Assembly: GCA_037074615.1 (NCBI GenBank)
Contig: CM073560.1
Coordinates: 2,301,501-2,365,500, forward strand
DNA: 64,000 nucleotides
From: Leucaena leucocephala
Taxonomy: Eukaryota > Streptophyta > Magnoliopsida > Fabales > Fabaceae
Direction of reading: 5' to 3'
Within the stretch, counting starts at the first letter, position 1; each line of letters begins with the position of its first letter. This document shows positions 38,142 through 50,333 of this stretch, piece after piece. A program made the position numbers and the translations under genes. A model generated the notes under the pieces. The model was not told the origin of the DNA, made no database searches, and worked only from the letters and a program-made list of their open reading frames with translations.

Positions 38142-38180
38142 CTGGTTTGTTTCCCTGTCAAACGATAAACGCAGAGTCAT
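38142..38180 (-). pseudogene. Orphan first exon of a hydrolase gene
   Basis: Encodes MTLRLSFDRETNQ followed by a donor (CAG|gtattt), the same 13-codon exon 1 as in the other hydrolase copies (MALTLRFVKETNQ in copy C). No matching exon 2 follows before SDR 1. It is either what remains of a deleted fourth copy or an alternative first exon of copy A, in which case SDR 1 would sit in the intron. Confidence 0.7.
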
Positions 38181-38948
38181 AGTAGTGATCAGAAAATGAG
38201 TCGTATGCAAATTCTAAATTACGAAATTCTACCAAAGACGAAACATGCTCCAGGCCTAAAATGTATAAAATTTCACCTGAATTTTGAGTCATACCAAAAG
38301 TTCAAACCTACAAAATTAGCTGTAGCCCTTCACGTGACAAGGTAGTTGATCCCATAATCTAACCTTGAATTTTAGCACATTTCTCAAAGACGTCAACATG
38401 TTTGTGTACTCCATCTTATCCTTATTTACTCTTCCGGCCCTACTCCCTCTCAAGTTATAAATATAACAGCTAAACAATAGATTTATTTTAGTCCTAAATA
38501 TAAGAATATAATTCACCTTGTATAATTTGTTTGCTTAAATTATTTCTATTGATTGCACATATTAAGGTGACTCTAAATCAATGAGTAGTTCTAATACGTA
38601 TAATTAAATAGGGTAGTTTAGAGAAATTAAGATGAATTTATTATAAATAACTAACTTAACTAATTTACTTAATATTCACAAATTAGTTATCTATTTTATG
38701 TATTTGATATTTGACTAAAGGGAGTAACAAGGATTGGAAGGTCAGGGAGTTATGAAAACTCCTCTCATGTATTAATAAATTAAAAAAATTTCACCACAAG
38801 AACTAAGTTGAAGATTTACAAATACCAAATTAAACATTATTTAATTCACGACACATCGTTACAATTCAATAGTGCTCAGCAATATATAATAATTAACATA
38901 TTGTTTTTCAGATAAAAGCCCTTTCCATATCAAGTTGGCTTCAATTAT

Positions 38949-41900
38949 CTAAAGCTTGCTGGGTATGTTTGATCCGTGTGGAAGTTGCAGACACTCCCAA
39001 TTCTCATTTTCAAACTTCCGGAAGAATTGATTGACCATCTCTTCGCTAACTAGCTCCAGCTTTGGAGGATCCCACTAATCAAAAGAAATTAATAGTAAAA
39101 AACAAATTAGTTCATATAATTACTTAAATTCCACCAACTCGAGGGAATGAATAAGAGACGCCATCTTTTTACCTTGGGCTTGTTGTCTTTATCAAATAGC
39201 TTTGCTCTTGTACCCTGTGAAGTGTAAGTATAAGTAACTAAGCAAATAAATACATAATTCAAAGAGTCTTAACCCAATAAACTTGCTACAAGACAGAGTA
39301 ATTAAGACATGTTTAATATTGATGTTTCTTTGGCAAAAATAAGAGAGGACATATTGATGCTTCCTTCCAATTACCATCCATCAATAACAATATAAACAAT
39401 CAAATAAATGATTGGGGTCTTCAAATGTTTTATCCAAAAAACATTATTTGCTTAACAGGTTAAAGGGTATATATTATACATATGATAAATTTATTTCCAC
39501 AAAAATTATAAATTTATCGAGAATATATACTTATAATTAATAAATGTGTTTGTTATAGTGCTGACCTCGTAGAAATCGTTGCTGATAGTTCTTCGTATAA
39601 AGTGAGAGGAAATATTGTAATCCCGAGAAAGGCATTGTTCAATGCTTTGTACTCTGCCTTCTCTCACCTAATCACATTCAAATACAATTTCATTTCATTA
39701 TCTCAATAATTGGAGTGCCCTAATTGCTTTCAATTTGTAATAACAATAATATGCTTACAGATCTAAGCCATATCTTGAGGCTTGTAGGACTAGATGTACT
39801 CATGTAACTTAATGCATCTGTCATCCACTTCTTTGCTCCATTCATTTCTCTTTCTTTTTCCTATCAAATTTTGTTGTCATCATGTCATCCAAACAAGATA
39901 TTCTTTTGATATGGCTATTATCTACTGTGTCAAATTCTTTATATTTAATTTGAATTTTTTTTTCCTGAGAAAAAATGAACATCAAACAAGTAATATAATA
40001 TATGGGACATACCAGGGACAGAATAATTTCCTCAACAGTTCCTTTTGAGAAACATTTGTTAATTGTGTCCAGTCTGTTTAGTGTAATTTGTCGATGGATC
40101 GATGCAAGAAAAACAAGTGGAATAAGGCATTGTGTGTTAGTTAAAGCCAAGAGAAAATGCATGCATATAATTAGAGAATAATTAACCACAAAATTTAATT
40201 ATTACCTAGTAAGGGAGCTATCTTCTTTCAAAAATGCTACTTCTGTAAATTCATCAATTACTGCAGCAATTGTTGATTTATCTGATGTTGTGATAGATTG
40301 CAGGGCATTTTCCAGCAAGTTTAGCTTCTATTGCAGGATCAAAGTGCGATAAATTTTAATAATTAATACAAGTGTGAACACACAAAAAGGTTTGGCGAGC
40401 CCCGTCAAACCATGGTCTTTACTTCTCTCCATTTGGACGGTACTCCCTCAAGTCTTTTTTATTATAAGATATAAACAACCGAATTATATAGATAAAAAAA
40501 TTAGTTAAAATTTGTTCAAGGCAATAAATATGTAAAAGAAAATGTAACTTATTTTTCAAAAACATGTCATCCCTAACAAAAATTTTAACATTCTCTTATA
40601 TATGGGAGCAAAGGGAGTATATCGACATGGAGAAAATCCTAAAGCGCGTAGAATGTGTAGAGGTATATATATATATATACCTTGGAAGGAACAAAATGAG
40701 TAGCAAGGCCACATTCAACCATTTCTGCTCCATTCAAACGCCTTCCTGTTAATCCCAAGTACTCCCCTATATTGCAAAATCAAAATCAGTAACAACTATA
40801 TAAAATAAGTTGTTAATAGTTTAACCCTTTTTTCATTGGTGTTTGGATTAGTTTATCGAAAGTAATTTTAGGCAAATATACAGGAGAAGTTTAGCATAAA
40901 AGTGCTTACGAAACTATAGTCTACGAGTTTCCCAAACAGGCTAGTACTTCATAAATTATGGATGAATTATAACTGATCCAAGTAAACAAAGGGCATCCAA
41001 GTCAATGTTAAGTTTATAAATTATGGATGAAGTGATAAAGAGGGATATAACAGGAAGAAATTAAAGTTAGATATTTAAAAACTGATGAACAAAACATTAA
41101 TTAATTAATTATGTGACCACTAACCAAAAAGATAAAATACAAGAATATTACCAAAATGGCCAGGAAGTCTTGAGAGAAAGTATGAGGCACCGACATCTGG
41201 AAAAAGTCCTATAGATGCCTCTGGCATAGCAAATACCTATGAAATAAATTATACAAAATATGAGTTGTCATATTTGATATTCTATATCAATTGTGAATTT
41301 TAATGTTGTGAAGAGAAAATAAGAGACGAGACACATACAGCTTTTTCAGTGACAACCTTAAAGGTTGTGTTCATGGAGAGACCAGCTCCTGCTCCCATAA
41401 CCGCTCCATTAATCACAGACACCTTCCATTATTATTATGAATTAATTAAACAACAATATATTCCTATATATATAATTTCATTTCCATATTCAATTAAACA
41501 ATTAATGATTCTTAAAACATATATAGAAAACAGTTTTGGTATTGGCAAGCTCACCACAGGTTTTTTGTAGGTCGCTATTAAATAGTTGACTGTGAGAAGT
41601 TTCTTGTAATAAGGCATAATTAAAGACCAGTGCCCTGATTCCAATCAACAGATCACACATATTAGCCACAAGATATCAGTTTTAATGATATGTCAAAGTG
41701 AAATTTTAATTATTATCTGTGTGCTGAAAATTTCACTTTTCACCTTGTTGGTTATATTGATTGTAAGCCTACTTCTACTAGCAATTTTAGTTTTAATTCC
41801 TAATTTCTGCACCACCACCTATTCACCCCTTTCAGGTAACATTTCTGCACGAATATATTTTATTATTGCCCTAGAAAAATAGATTTCTTTGTTAGCATTT

Positions 41901-43022
41901 TATAACTTCATATGTGTGTGTTATCAATGAACTAATATATCAACATATTATTATTGGCCACTTTTAATGATAGTTGATACTGATAATATTCCTGATTGTT
42001 TGTTATTTAATTTTTAAATTTTATTTGTTTGTTTATCTGTTTTAACTCTACCTGCAATTGAAGAAACAATAATTGAAACAAGATCACCACCGGTACAAAA
42101 TGCTTTTCCATTTGCCTGCAATATTGGCAAAAAAAAAAAAACCGATAACTACAACTTTTACTGACATCGTCAGAACAATATTAAGAAGTCAATAATATAA
42201 TTGCAATTGGATTTTCCGCTGCTCATTTACCTTCAAAATGACCAATTTAACTGATGGGTCATTCTCATACAATGTCAAATTCTGTGTCATTTGACAAACC
42301 TGCAGGAAAAAAAAAACAAAAGAAAAACTATAAGAAGTAAATACCTATAACTGGTTAAAGTATTTTACAATGATGAGGACCATTGAAGACCAGATCGTTT
42401 GTCAAAGTTCACTGATCTCAATGAAGTAGTTTATTGAAATGGTAAATTTGCGATTCTAACATTTATAGTAGTTTATATATATATAGAAGGAAAACTCTCA
42501 ATTGAAAAAAATAACATAATAACATGAGAGAAATTATGGTAAGTAATTCACGTTAGAACTCACCATTTCGAAATTAAGGCTATTCAGCTTGTAAGGCCTA
42601 TTTAGTATCACTTCCTTCACACTCGTATTTCCGGCGAAAAGTACCTAAAAGACATAAATAGCATTGTTAAGATATACTCCCTCCATTCTTTAATATAAAA
42701 AATAGTTAAATTATTTATATAGGTTAAATAAATTAATTAATTATAATTAATATAAGAGCTAGTTGACTAGTTTAAATAGATTAAAGAGTATATAATATGA
42801 ATTCGTCTTAAAGATTTGAATTTAGTCATAATTAACTAATTTATTTAACTTTTTTAATTTATTTAAATTAATCAATTAGCTCTTATATTAATTAAAGATG
42901 GAGTATACAACATATATATGTACATGCAAAAATGGAAGACAGGAAGAAAAGAGACGAAGATTAAATATAGAAGAAGAAAATACCACGTTTGTTTCTCTGA
43001 CAAAGTTTAGTCTCAGAGCCAT
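38949..43022 (-). CDS. 3-hydroxyisobutyryl-CoA hydrolase-like protein, copy B (intact, peroxisomal)
   Basis: Fourteen exons, 5' to 3': 42984-43022, 42564-42644, 42231-42299, 42052-42115, 41555-41634, 41339-41422, 41152-41236, 40681-40766, 40206-40327, 40013-40073, 39759-39860, 39566-39667, 39173-39214, 38949-39074. They total 1143 bases, giving 380 residues with every junction in frame. It belongs to the crotonase fold: KEVILNRPYKLNSL near 24-37, FCTGGD at 69-74 (usually FCAGGD), MGAGAGLS at 120-127, PEASIGLFPDVGAS at 144-157 with the catalytic-type Glu145 and Asp153, and HFVPSK. The C-terminus SNIPSKL ends in SKL, a classical peroxisomal targeting signal. In valine breakdown such enzymes (CHY1 type) split 3-hydroxyisobutyryl-CoA. 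Intron 1 carries a MITE. It is the only hydrolase in the window with no lesion. Confidence 0.93.
42677..42903. mobile_element. MITE with TA target duplication (in hydrolase copy B intron 1)
   Basis: Long inverted repeats: CTCCCTCCATTCTTTAATATAA at the left pairs with the complement of TTATATTAATTAAAGATGGAG at the right. TA lies at 42675-42676 and 42904-42905. It could fold into one long hairpin. Stowaway-like. Confidence 0.75.
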
Positions 43023-43198
43023 TGTGCAGGAAATGATACACGAACAAATTCGCAATAATAAGAGAGTGCGCGCGCGAGCACACATATATATAATTCTAAA
43101 TGATACAACTTTAATTCGTAAGAGGAGATGAACATGCACAGGAGCAACGTGCAACTTGTGCCCCGTGGAACACATGGAATTGCCATTAATTATTATTA

Positions 43199-43443
43199 CT
43201 CCGGTCCTTAATATATAACTCAATTAGAGAGTTAATCTTAATTTTAAATGTAAGACATATTTCATATATTTATTCATTTTTTCTTAAGATACTATTGTTG
43301 ATACTCCCTCAACAATAATCAACTAAGATAATAAGGAAGGAAATTAAAAAATTTAGTTATAGTACTTAAAAAAAATGATATATTAACTAACATAACTAAT
43401 ATAATTAAATTAATTAAATATATATTATATTAAGGATAAGAGG
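43199..43443. mobile_element. MITE, TA-type, upstream of hydrolase copy B
   Basis: The left end CTCCGGTCCTTAATATAT and the complement of the right end (CCTCTTATCCTTAATAT) form inverted repeats. The inner part shares the CTCCCTC...TAATCAA stretch with the other copies. The right boundary is approximate. Confidence 0.5.
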
Positions 43444-43803
43444 ATTACGAATTAAAAAGAATTTAAGAAAAGAGAAATGGTAGACGGAAAAGCAAGAGAA
43501 TATAGATAGCTATATGCATATAAAGCAGAAGAAAGTGGTTATAAAAATGGTGATTACCAAGTTGAATGTTAGTCATATTTGTCAATATTTATATATTCGA
43601 ACAAATAGTTTTGTTAGTCGGTTAATTGATCACATTTTATTTATGAAATCGGTTGGATTGGGATTAATTTGAATTTGGATATATAGGAACCAACTTTCAC
43701 AATATATATATATATATAAGAAAAAGAAAAGAAACCAAACAAGAGGTTACGTTGGAAGATGAAGATGAAGGGGAACTAGTTTGGATATTCATAGCTAGAG
43801 TTA

Positions 43804-44592
43804 GGGGTGTTCATGGGCAGGGTTGGACAGGGCGACCCCCTGCCCGATACCCTGCCCAGAAAAAGTATGGGCTGCATTTTGCAGCCCGATGCCCGGCCCT
43901 GCCCGGTAAAAGCCCTAATCATTTTGGGCTGGGCATGGGCGTGGGCGGGCTGGGCATGCCCAAGTTGTGATGACATGCTCATGTTGTGAAAAAAATCTGC
44001 AATTATAAACTTCTAAAATAATATCATATTTATATGTCTTCAAGAGTTGAATAATATCTATAATCCATTAAAAATAAGGTAACAAAAAGATAATAATTAA
44101 AGTCTTGAAATTTATTGCATATAAAAAAACCTTGAAGTCTAAATAGTTTATAATTACAACTTTACATCAATTTCCCAAATGTTGACAAAGATGAAGTATC
44201 TAAAAAAATAAAATAAATAATTATAATTTATAATGTAATCATATTATGATTAATAAAGTTAAAAAAATTAATATAGTTATAAATATTAAAAGATGCAACT
44301 TACGTACTTAACTACTTATATTTCTAAAATGACCCTTTAGTCACCAGTAACTATCATATTCTCCCTTCTAAGTGTAGTATCTACGGAGAAAATAAAAAAA
44401 AAATAAAAAAAGGGGTGCTCATGGGCAGGGCAGGGCAGGGCAACCCCCCTGCCCGGTGCCCAGCCTGAAAAAAGCATGGGCTACATTTTGCAGCCCGATG
44501 CCCAGCCCTGCCCTATATTTATCTGGCTGGGCAGGGCCATTTTTTCACGGGTTCGGGTGGGCATACCGGGTCGCGGGCTTTATGAACACCCC
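43804..44592. mobile_element. GC-rich element with 8-bp target duplication (hAT-like)
   Basis: The ends are inverted: GGGGTGTTCAT at the left and ATGAACACCCC at the right. Flanking 8-base direct repeats TAGAGTTA (43796-43803) and TAGAGTGA (44593-44600) differ at one base; 8-bp duplications are typical of hAT elements. Inside are two direct copies of a GC-rich unit (43804-43970 and 44412-44592) rich in GGGCAGGG and GCCCGATGCCC, separated by about 440 bases of AT-rich DNA. No transposase frame is present. The GC content contrasts sharply with the rest of the window. Confidence 0.6.
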
Positions 44593-45369
44593 TAGAGTGA
44601 GATCCGCATTGTTCAAATACATAAAATCTTCAATCAGTGATTTTTAATTAAAATTATTTTTTTAAAAATTGACACTTAAGAGATTATCTTTATTTAAGAT
44701 TTTGTATACATTAAAATATTTGTTATTAAAAAAATAAAAGTAAAAAAATTTAGTCTAAATTATCTAAATTAGATCTAGATAGTGTGAAGTGGTGATGACC
44801 CACATCAATCTTTTTTTTTTTTTTTTGGTTACATGACCCACATCAATCTGCTTTCCAGGGGAAGGTCTCTGTATCAAGTTGTCTATCATTGACGAACGGT
44901 GGGACTCATGTGATTCATGATGTGGTCTACCATTTTCTAACAATTTATGCCTTAATTAGAACAAATTCGAAAAACATACGATGAACCATGTGAATATCAT
45001 TTTTTCCCTAATACTCCATGTGACGAGGAAAGTCAACGACGTGATTTCACCCGGCAACACACAGCACCGGTCTAAGATTCCTCTAATAAGATATGAATTC
45101 ATGTTTAGAACTATGTTTTTGTTTTTTTAAGCTATGAATTTAAATAATGTTTACGTAATCTTCATACTAAAATATTCTTGGAGGACAACAAGAAGCACTC
45201 AGATGACTTTATAATTGAGAACCAAATATATCCCAAATTACTGACATGGTTTAATTTATTTTGTTACATTATAATTAACTAATAGTAGTCGACAAAAAAA
45301 ATATCATTTTTCTCAGACAAAAAGCTCTTGATTTGAATGTCACAAGAATTGCAATGAGCTTCATTAAAT

Positions 45370-47635
45370 TTACAGCTTGCTGGGTATGTTTGATCTATGA
45401 GGAAGTTGCAGACACTCCCAATTATCATCATCAACCCCTCCGAAGTACTGATTTACCATTTCTTCACTAACTAGGCTTTTGAGGATCCCACTATTCAAAA
45501 GACACAAATAAAAGACAGATTTTGTGATGCCACATTAGTTGTAGGTTCAAATCAAAATTATTGATATGTATATATATATATATGAGATATCATACCATAG
45601 GTTGTTATCTTTATCAAATAGCTTAGCTCTTGAACCCTGTTAAGTACAAAAGCACAAAGTCTTAAAAACGAAGAACAAGAAAATTAAAGCTAGCTAGTTG
45701 AATATTTATCATAAGCTAGGTTTTAATTAAGTAATACTCTTCCAGTCCTTAATATATATAGGACTTATTTAACTAATTTGATTAGATTAAAGAAGTTAGT
45801 TAATATGACATATTTTTTTAAAGTACCATAATCATCTTCCTTAACTCCCTCTCTCCCTCTATTACTTAATTATTGTTTAGAGAATATTAAAAGGGATAAT
45901 TTGAAAAAAGTGAAAAAATATAGGAAATAGTTGTATTATATTTAGTACCAAGATCAACTCTCTAATTATGTCATATATTAAGTACCGGAAGAGTATGTAA
46001 TTTGTTCAATGCTGAGTTGCTGACCTCGTAAAAATCGTTGCTGACAATTCTTCGGAAGAAGTGGGAGGCAATATTGTAATCCCTGGAAAGGCATTGTTCA
46101 ACGCTTTGTACTCTGCCTTCTCTCACTTAATCGCATTCATTCAATTTAATCCATTTCATTAATTGGCAATTTTTGAATGTAATTTCTAATAACGTATACA
46201 CCTTCGCATACACACACACACACCCACACACTTACTGATCTAAGCCATATCTTGAGGCTTGTAGGACAAGCTGCACGCATGTAATTTAATGTATCTACAA
46301 TCCACTTTTCTGCTCCATCCCTTTTCATTTCGTGTTCCTACAAAAATTATGACATCGAAACATTAATATATTCTTGTCTAAGAAATTAAATCCCTATTTC
46401 GATTTTTCTTTTTACTAAGAATGAAAAATGAGCTTCAAATTCAACTATATATGCGTACCAAGGATAGAACAATTTCCTCAACACTTCCTTTTGAGAAGCA
46501 TTTGTTGATCGTGTCCATTCTGCTAAACATTGGATAGTAAGCAAACAAGAATTTATCAATTTTATAAAAAACCAAGAATTTATCAATTATGAAACACAAT
46601 AACCACACAAAATTACCTCTTCAAGGGGCTGTCTTCCTTAAGATAAGCTATTTCAGTAAATTTATCAATAAATGCAGTAATTGTTGGAATATCTGAAGTT
46701 CTTTCAGACTGTAGTGCATTTTCCAGCAAATTTAGCTTCTGTTGCAGAGGAAATTAAAGTGATGTGCATTTTACTAGTTAATAATGTTACATTATTATAG
46801 TTTCATATATATATATAATGTTGTGTGTGTGTGTGTACCTTGAAAGGGACAAAATGAGCGGCTAGGCCACATTTAAGCATTTCTGCTCCATTCAAACTCC
46901 TTCCTGTCAACCCCAGGTACTCCCCTATATATGTGTGCGCGCGCGCGTGTCATATAAATTGGAGAGAATAAGAATTAAAAAAATTATATAACATATATGG
47001 AATGATCACGTATTTTTGCTTGTGTAGTTGTTATTAGATTAATTTTCTATATGGAATTGTCAAAACTGAATGGTGATAATGTAACAGGGGACAAAAATAT
47101 TAGAATATTTGAATAAAAAAAAGGATTAGAATATTACCAAAATAGCCAGGAAGCCTCGATTGAGAGAAAGTATGAAGCACCCACGTCTGGAAAGAGTCCT
47201 ATAGATGCTTCTAGAATTGCAAACACCTATTAATTAAATGAATGATACAACATTAGTCTAATTAATGACCACAATAAATTGTGGTCAATGTATAAATATT
47301 CGTATTACCATATAACTAGTTATAATAGCTAACTAAAATTGTATACTGTTCAAAACAAATTGTGAATACAGCACTACTTTTAACTAATTTTGTTGAAAAC
47401 TTGAAAGTTAGTTACTTCTTCCAATATGGCACTACTTTTTGACTAACCATTTCGAGATTGAGACTATTCAGCTTATGAGGCCTGTTTAGTATTACTTCCT
47501 TCACACAAGAATTTCCTGCGAAAAGTACCTACGCCACTAGAAATTATCAATATATATGTGTGTGTAAGGACTCTTGCAAGCTTAAAGTGATGATACCTGG
47601 TTTGTTTCTTTCACAAACCTTAAAGTCAGAGCCAT
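45370..47635 (-). pseudogene. 3-hydroxyisobutyryl-CoA hydrolase-like, copy C (pseudogene)
   Basis: Exons recognised, 5' to 3': 47597-47635 (MALTLRFVKETNQ), 47448-47528, then a gap where exons 3-6 are missing, 47138-47226, 46839-46924, 46617-46738, 46459-46519, 46236-46337, 46025-46126, 45596-45636, 45370-45490. Lesions: loss of exons 3-6, including the FCAGGD and GAGAG motifs; a four-base insertion in exon 7 (TCGATTGAGAG); the acceptor of exon 12 changed from AG to AA; one base lost in exon 13; and five bases lost early in exon 14, which puts the SKL end out of frame. It is divergent from the SDR relic at 48812, repeating the arrangement of copy A and SDR 1. A MITE lies between exons 12 and 13. 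Confidence 0.88.
45737..45993. mobile_element. MITE with TA target duplication (in hydrolase copy C)
   Basis: Inverted ends CTCTTCCAGTCCTTAATATAT and, on the other strand, CTCTTCCGGTACTTAATATAT, with TA on both sides (45735-45736, 45994-45995). Same family as 32440-32697 and 59457-59720. Confidence 0.7.
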
Positions 47636-48811
47636 ATTTCAGAAAATTAATGACTAACAAATTCTCAATTAAGAATAATAATATGTATGATATGGTTGAG
47701 ATCTATGTGTGTGTGTGTGTATTTACATATTTACATATATATGTATATATATAATGTTAAGGAATACCAGTGCTTTGCGTTAACTTGTTAGTGTAGGTGA
47801 ACACGTCTCCGTCGACGTACATCACAGGGAACACTGTCTTCATCACAAATTATCATGTCCTTGTGATTGATGTTGACAAAACATTCTTAAATATTAACAT
47901 ATTAAGTTTAATTTTTAAAATAACAATGATTGTTACAAAAAAAAATATCATCTGAAACTAATAATATTTAGGTTAAAAGATTGACAAGGGACTTTATTTT
48001 TATAATTAACTGAAATCTTGTATAAATTTAGAGAATTAAATTTGCATTTTTTTTCATTTTTAAATTACATGTTAGAGCATAAAACTAACATAGTAAATCT
48101 TGTAATCACCTGTTGTAATATGACCATGATAGATAAATCTAGAAATTTGCACGCCATATTCTGTTGTAACTGTATTCTGGTGATTGTTATATGAAGGTGA
48201 ACACGTCTCTGTGTTACACAAGATTAAAAAAAAAAGTCTTGAGATTTTACTCTTATGGGCACCACAAGTGTATATATAAGCCATAAGAGTAATAAAATTG
48301 TGAGTCAACAAGCAAAAGTCTTCGCCAACCAACAATATAGAAGAGTTGACCTAAGCTTCTCCACCTAATTACTATATATTTGATTTTACTTAAAACAAAT
48401 TCAATGAAACAGTGATGATTATTGGGAAAATTATTATAAGTTTATAAGGAAAGAATATAATCACCGAAAAATTTTATAGCAAATGACCAATATGTAATAA
48501 CAAGTCCAATGCAATAAATGATAATAGGTCCATAATACTCACTTGTTCTATGATTTTTTTATAATTATATTTTTTTCTTGGACTTCATAGTAATTTTTTT
48601 CAAGATTATTCTAACCAAACAATTTATCACACCGACCATGTGAAGAGAATAGATGAGTAAGATTCCTAGAAGATACTAACACCAAATTTCATCTTAAGGT
48701 GATTGTGTGTGTTAAAGTTAGGGAGGTTAATTTTCATATACAGTTTCATCTTTCAAGATTTCAAGAGTCCCTTTGAAGCTATCAACACTGCATCTTTAAT
48801 TTCTTGTAGAT

Positions 48812-49240
48812 ATGGCGAGTCTTCTTCCACGGCTCGCTAAAGTGATGATTCCAGAAAGAAAGGGAAGCATTATAAATGTGGGAAGTGTTTGTTCAAGTGT
48901 AGGAGGGGTTGCAAAACATTCCTACACAATTTCTAAGCATGGCTTGGTAATATCACCAAGAACGTCGCTGCTGAACTTGGCCAATATGTGATCCGATTGA
49001 ATTGTGTGTCTCCATATTTTTTTGCGAACGAATTCGCAAAAGGGTTTTTTAAACTAGTGAATTAAGAGGGGTACTCTAGGGTTTATTCCAATGTTGAAGG
49101 GGTTTATCTGCAAGAAGATGTTGCTGAAGCTGCGTTATTCTTGGCAAGTGATGAATCCAAGTACGCAAGTGGGCATAATCTGGCTATAGATGCAGGTTCT
49201 ACCACTATTAATCCATTGTTTGGTTTGTTTTCACTTTCGA
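48812..49240 (+). pseudogene. SDR copy 2, internally deleted relic
   Basis: The start matches SDR exon 1 (MASLLPRLA) but jumps directly into the middle of exon 2 (KVMIPERKGSIINVGSVCSS). The intron and about the first 125 codons of exon 2, including the cofactor motif, are gone. The break is at GCTAAAGTG, close to GCAAAAGTG of the intact gene. A one-base loss after CATGGCTTGG shifts the frame and brings a TGA. The 3' part to GLFS is still recognisable. Confidence 0.85.
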
Positions 49241-49489
49241 ATTCAGTTTTATATGTCATTGTGCATTAGTGTTTTAATTCATGTCTCTAAGAAATTTTAG
49301 TGATGATCATCATTTTAGTTTAGTATACAATAAAGTGATGAAATGAATGTCGTTAATTAGCACTAAAAAATCATGAATGTTTCCGCCAACAACTAAAGTT
49401 TAAGATAAGATCAAATGACGTTTAGTCGAGAACCTCAGAGAAGCACACGAGACAAGTGTATTTTGATCCGAAATTTTTTTATTTAATTC

Positions 49490-49625
49490 AATATTTCAAT
49501 TAATAATTACTGGTATCATATCAGCACCGATAGAGAGAGCTTTCTATTATTGAAAAAGAAAAGCTTTGCGTAAATAATCCCAACTTGTGCATACATCATC
49601 AGCATTAGTATATAAATTAGCATAC
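49490..49625 (-). pseudogene. Relic of hydrolase exon 4 and adjoining intron
   Basis: On the minus strand AAAGCTCTCTCTATCGGTGCTG and GTAATTATT lines up with the exon that encodes GKAFCAGGDVISVITS in copy A, and the flank resembles the copy A intron to its right (CATCATCAG...AATTAG). It is degraded and has no splice context. Confidence 0.45.
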
Positions 49626-50333
49626 CAATTTCTGTAACGAGTTTTAATTTTTCAAGCTACTCAGAGTTTTTCTTTTCTACTGTATGGCTTAATTAATGAT
49701 TTAGTGTTGCAGCCCTTGTATCCCAGAAAATGAAAAAGCACCATGTGCTAGCTGAAGTCGAGACTTGTTTCAGTACAAAACCAATAGGAAAAAAGATACA
49801 AATCAGCAAATAATTGTTCCTGATTTAGGCTTCGGTGAATGTCTGCCTCAACTTGTAACTAAGGACTTTAACAATCAAAACTATTAGAGTGATATGTAAA
49901 TTATCCCTTAAAACAAGATAATCTATTATAATACTTCTACAAAATGTTCACAGTAGAGAGCTCAGGAAAAGTGGAACATGCACAGTATGGCTGAAGAAGA
50001 AGGAGATGACGATGACGATGATGATACCGATGTGGGGTGAATCATGATAACCCGCCTTATTAATGAGAGAGACCATCCATAACTATTATTTCACCTACGT
50101 AATGATTGACTCAAACCAAGAGTTCAAACCAAATAGTTTAGCTCAAACCCTCCCTCCATGTGACCACTGACGTTTAGTTGACCACCTAATTTAACTCAAA
50201 GATTTTATTTAAAAAAAAAAAGATTCCTCTGAAGATACTTTGCAATTTCATCTATAAAATGAGTGTATTCATAAATTCTTTCATCTTTCAAGATTTCCAA
50301 TTTTATCCGTTCTATCTGCGATTTCTTCCAAAC

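Noticed and set aside
43752..44647. GC-rich open frames around the 43.8-44.6 kb element
   Set aside because: Codon composition is set by the GGGCAGGG repeats; frames exist on both strands and match nothing.
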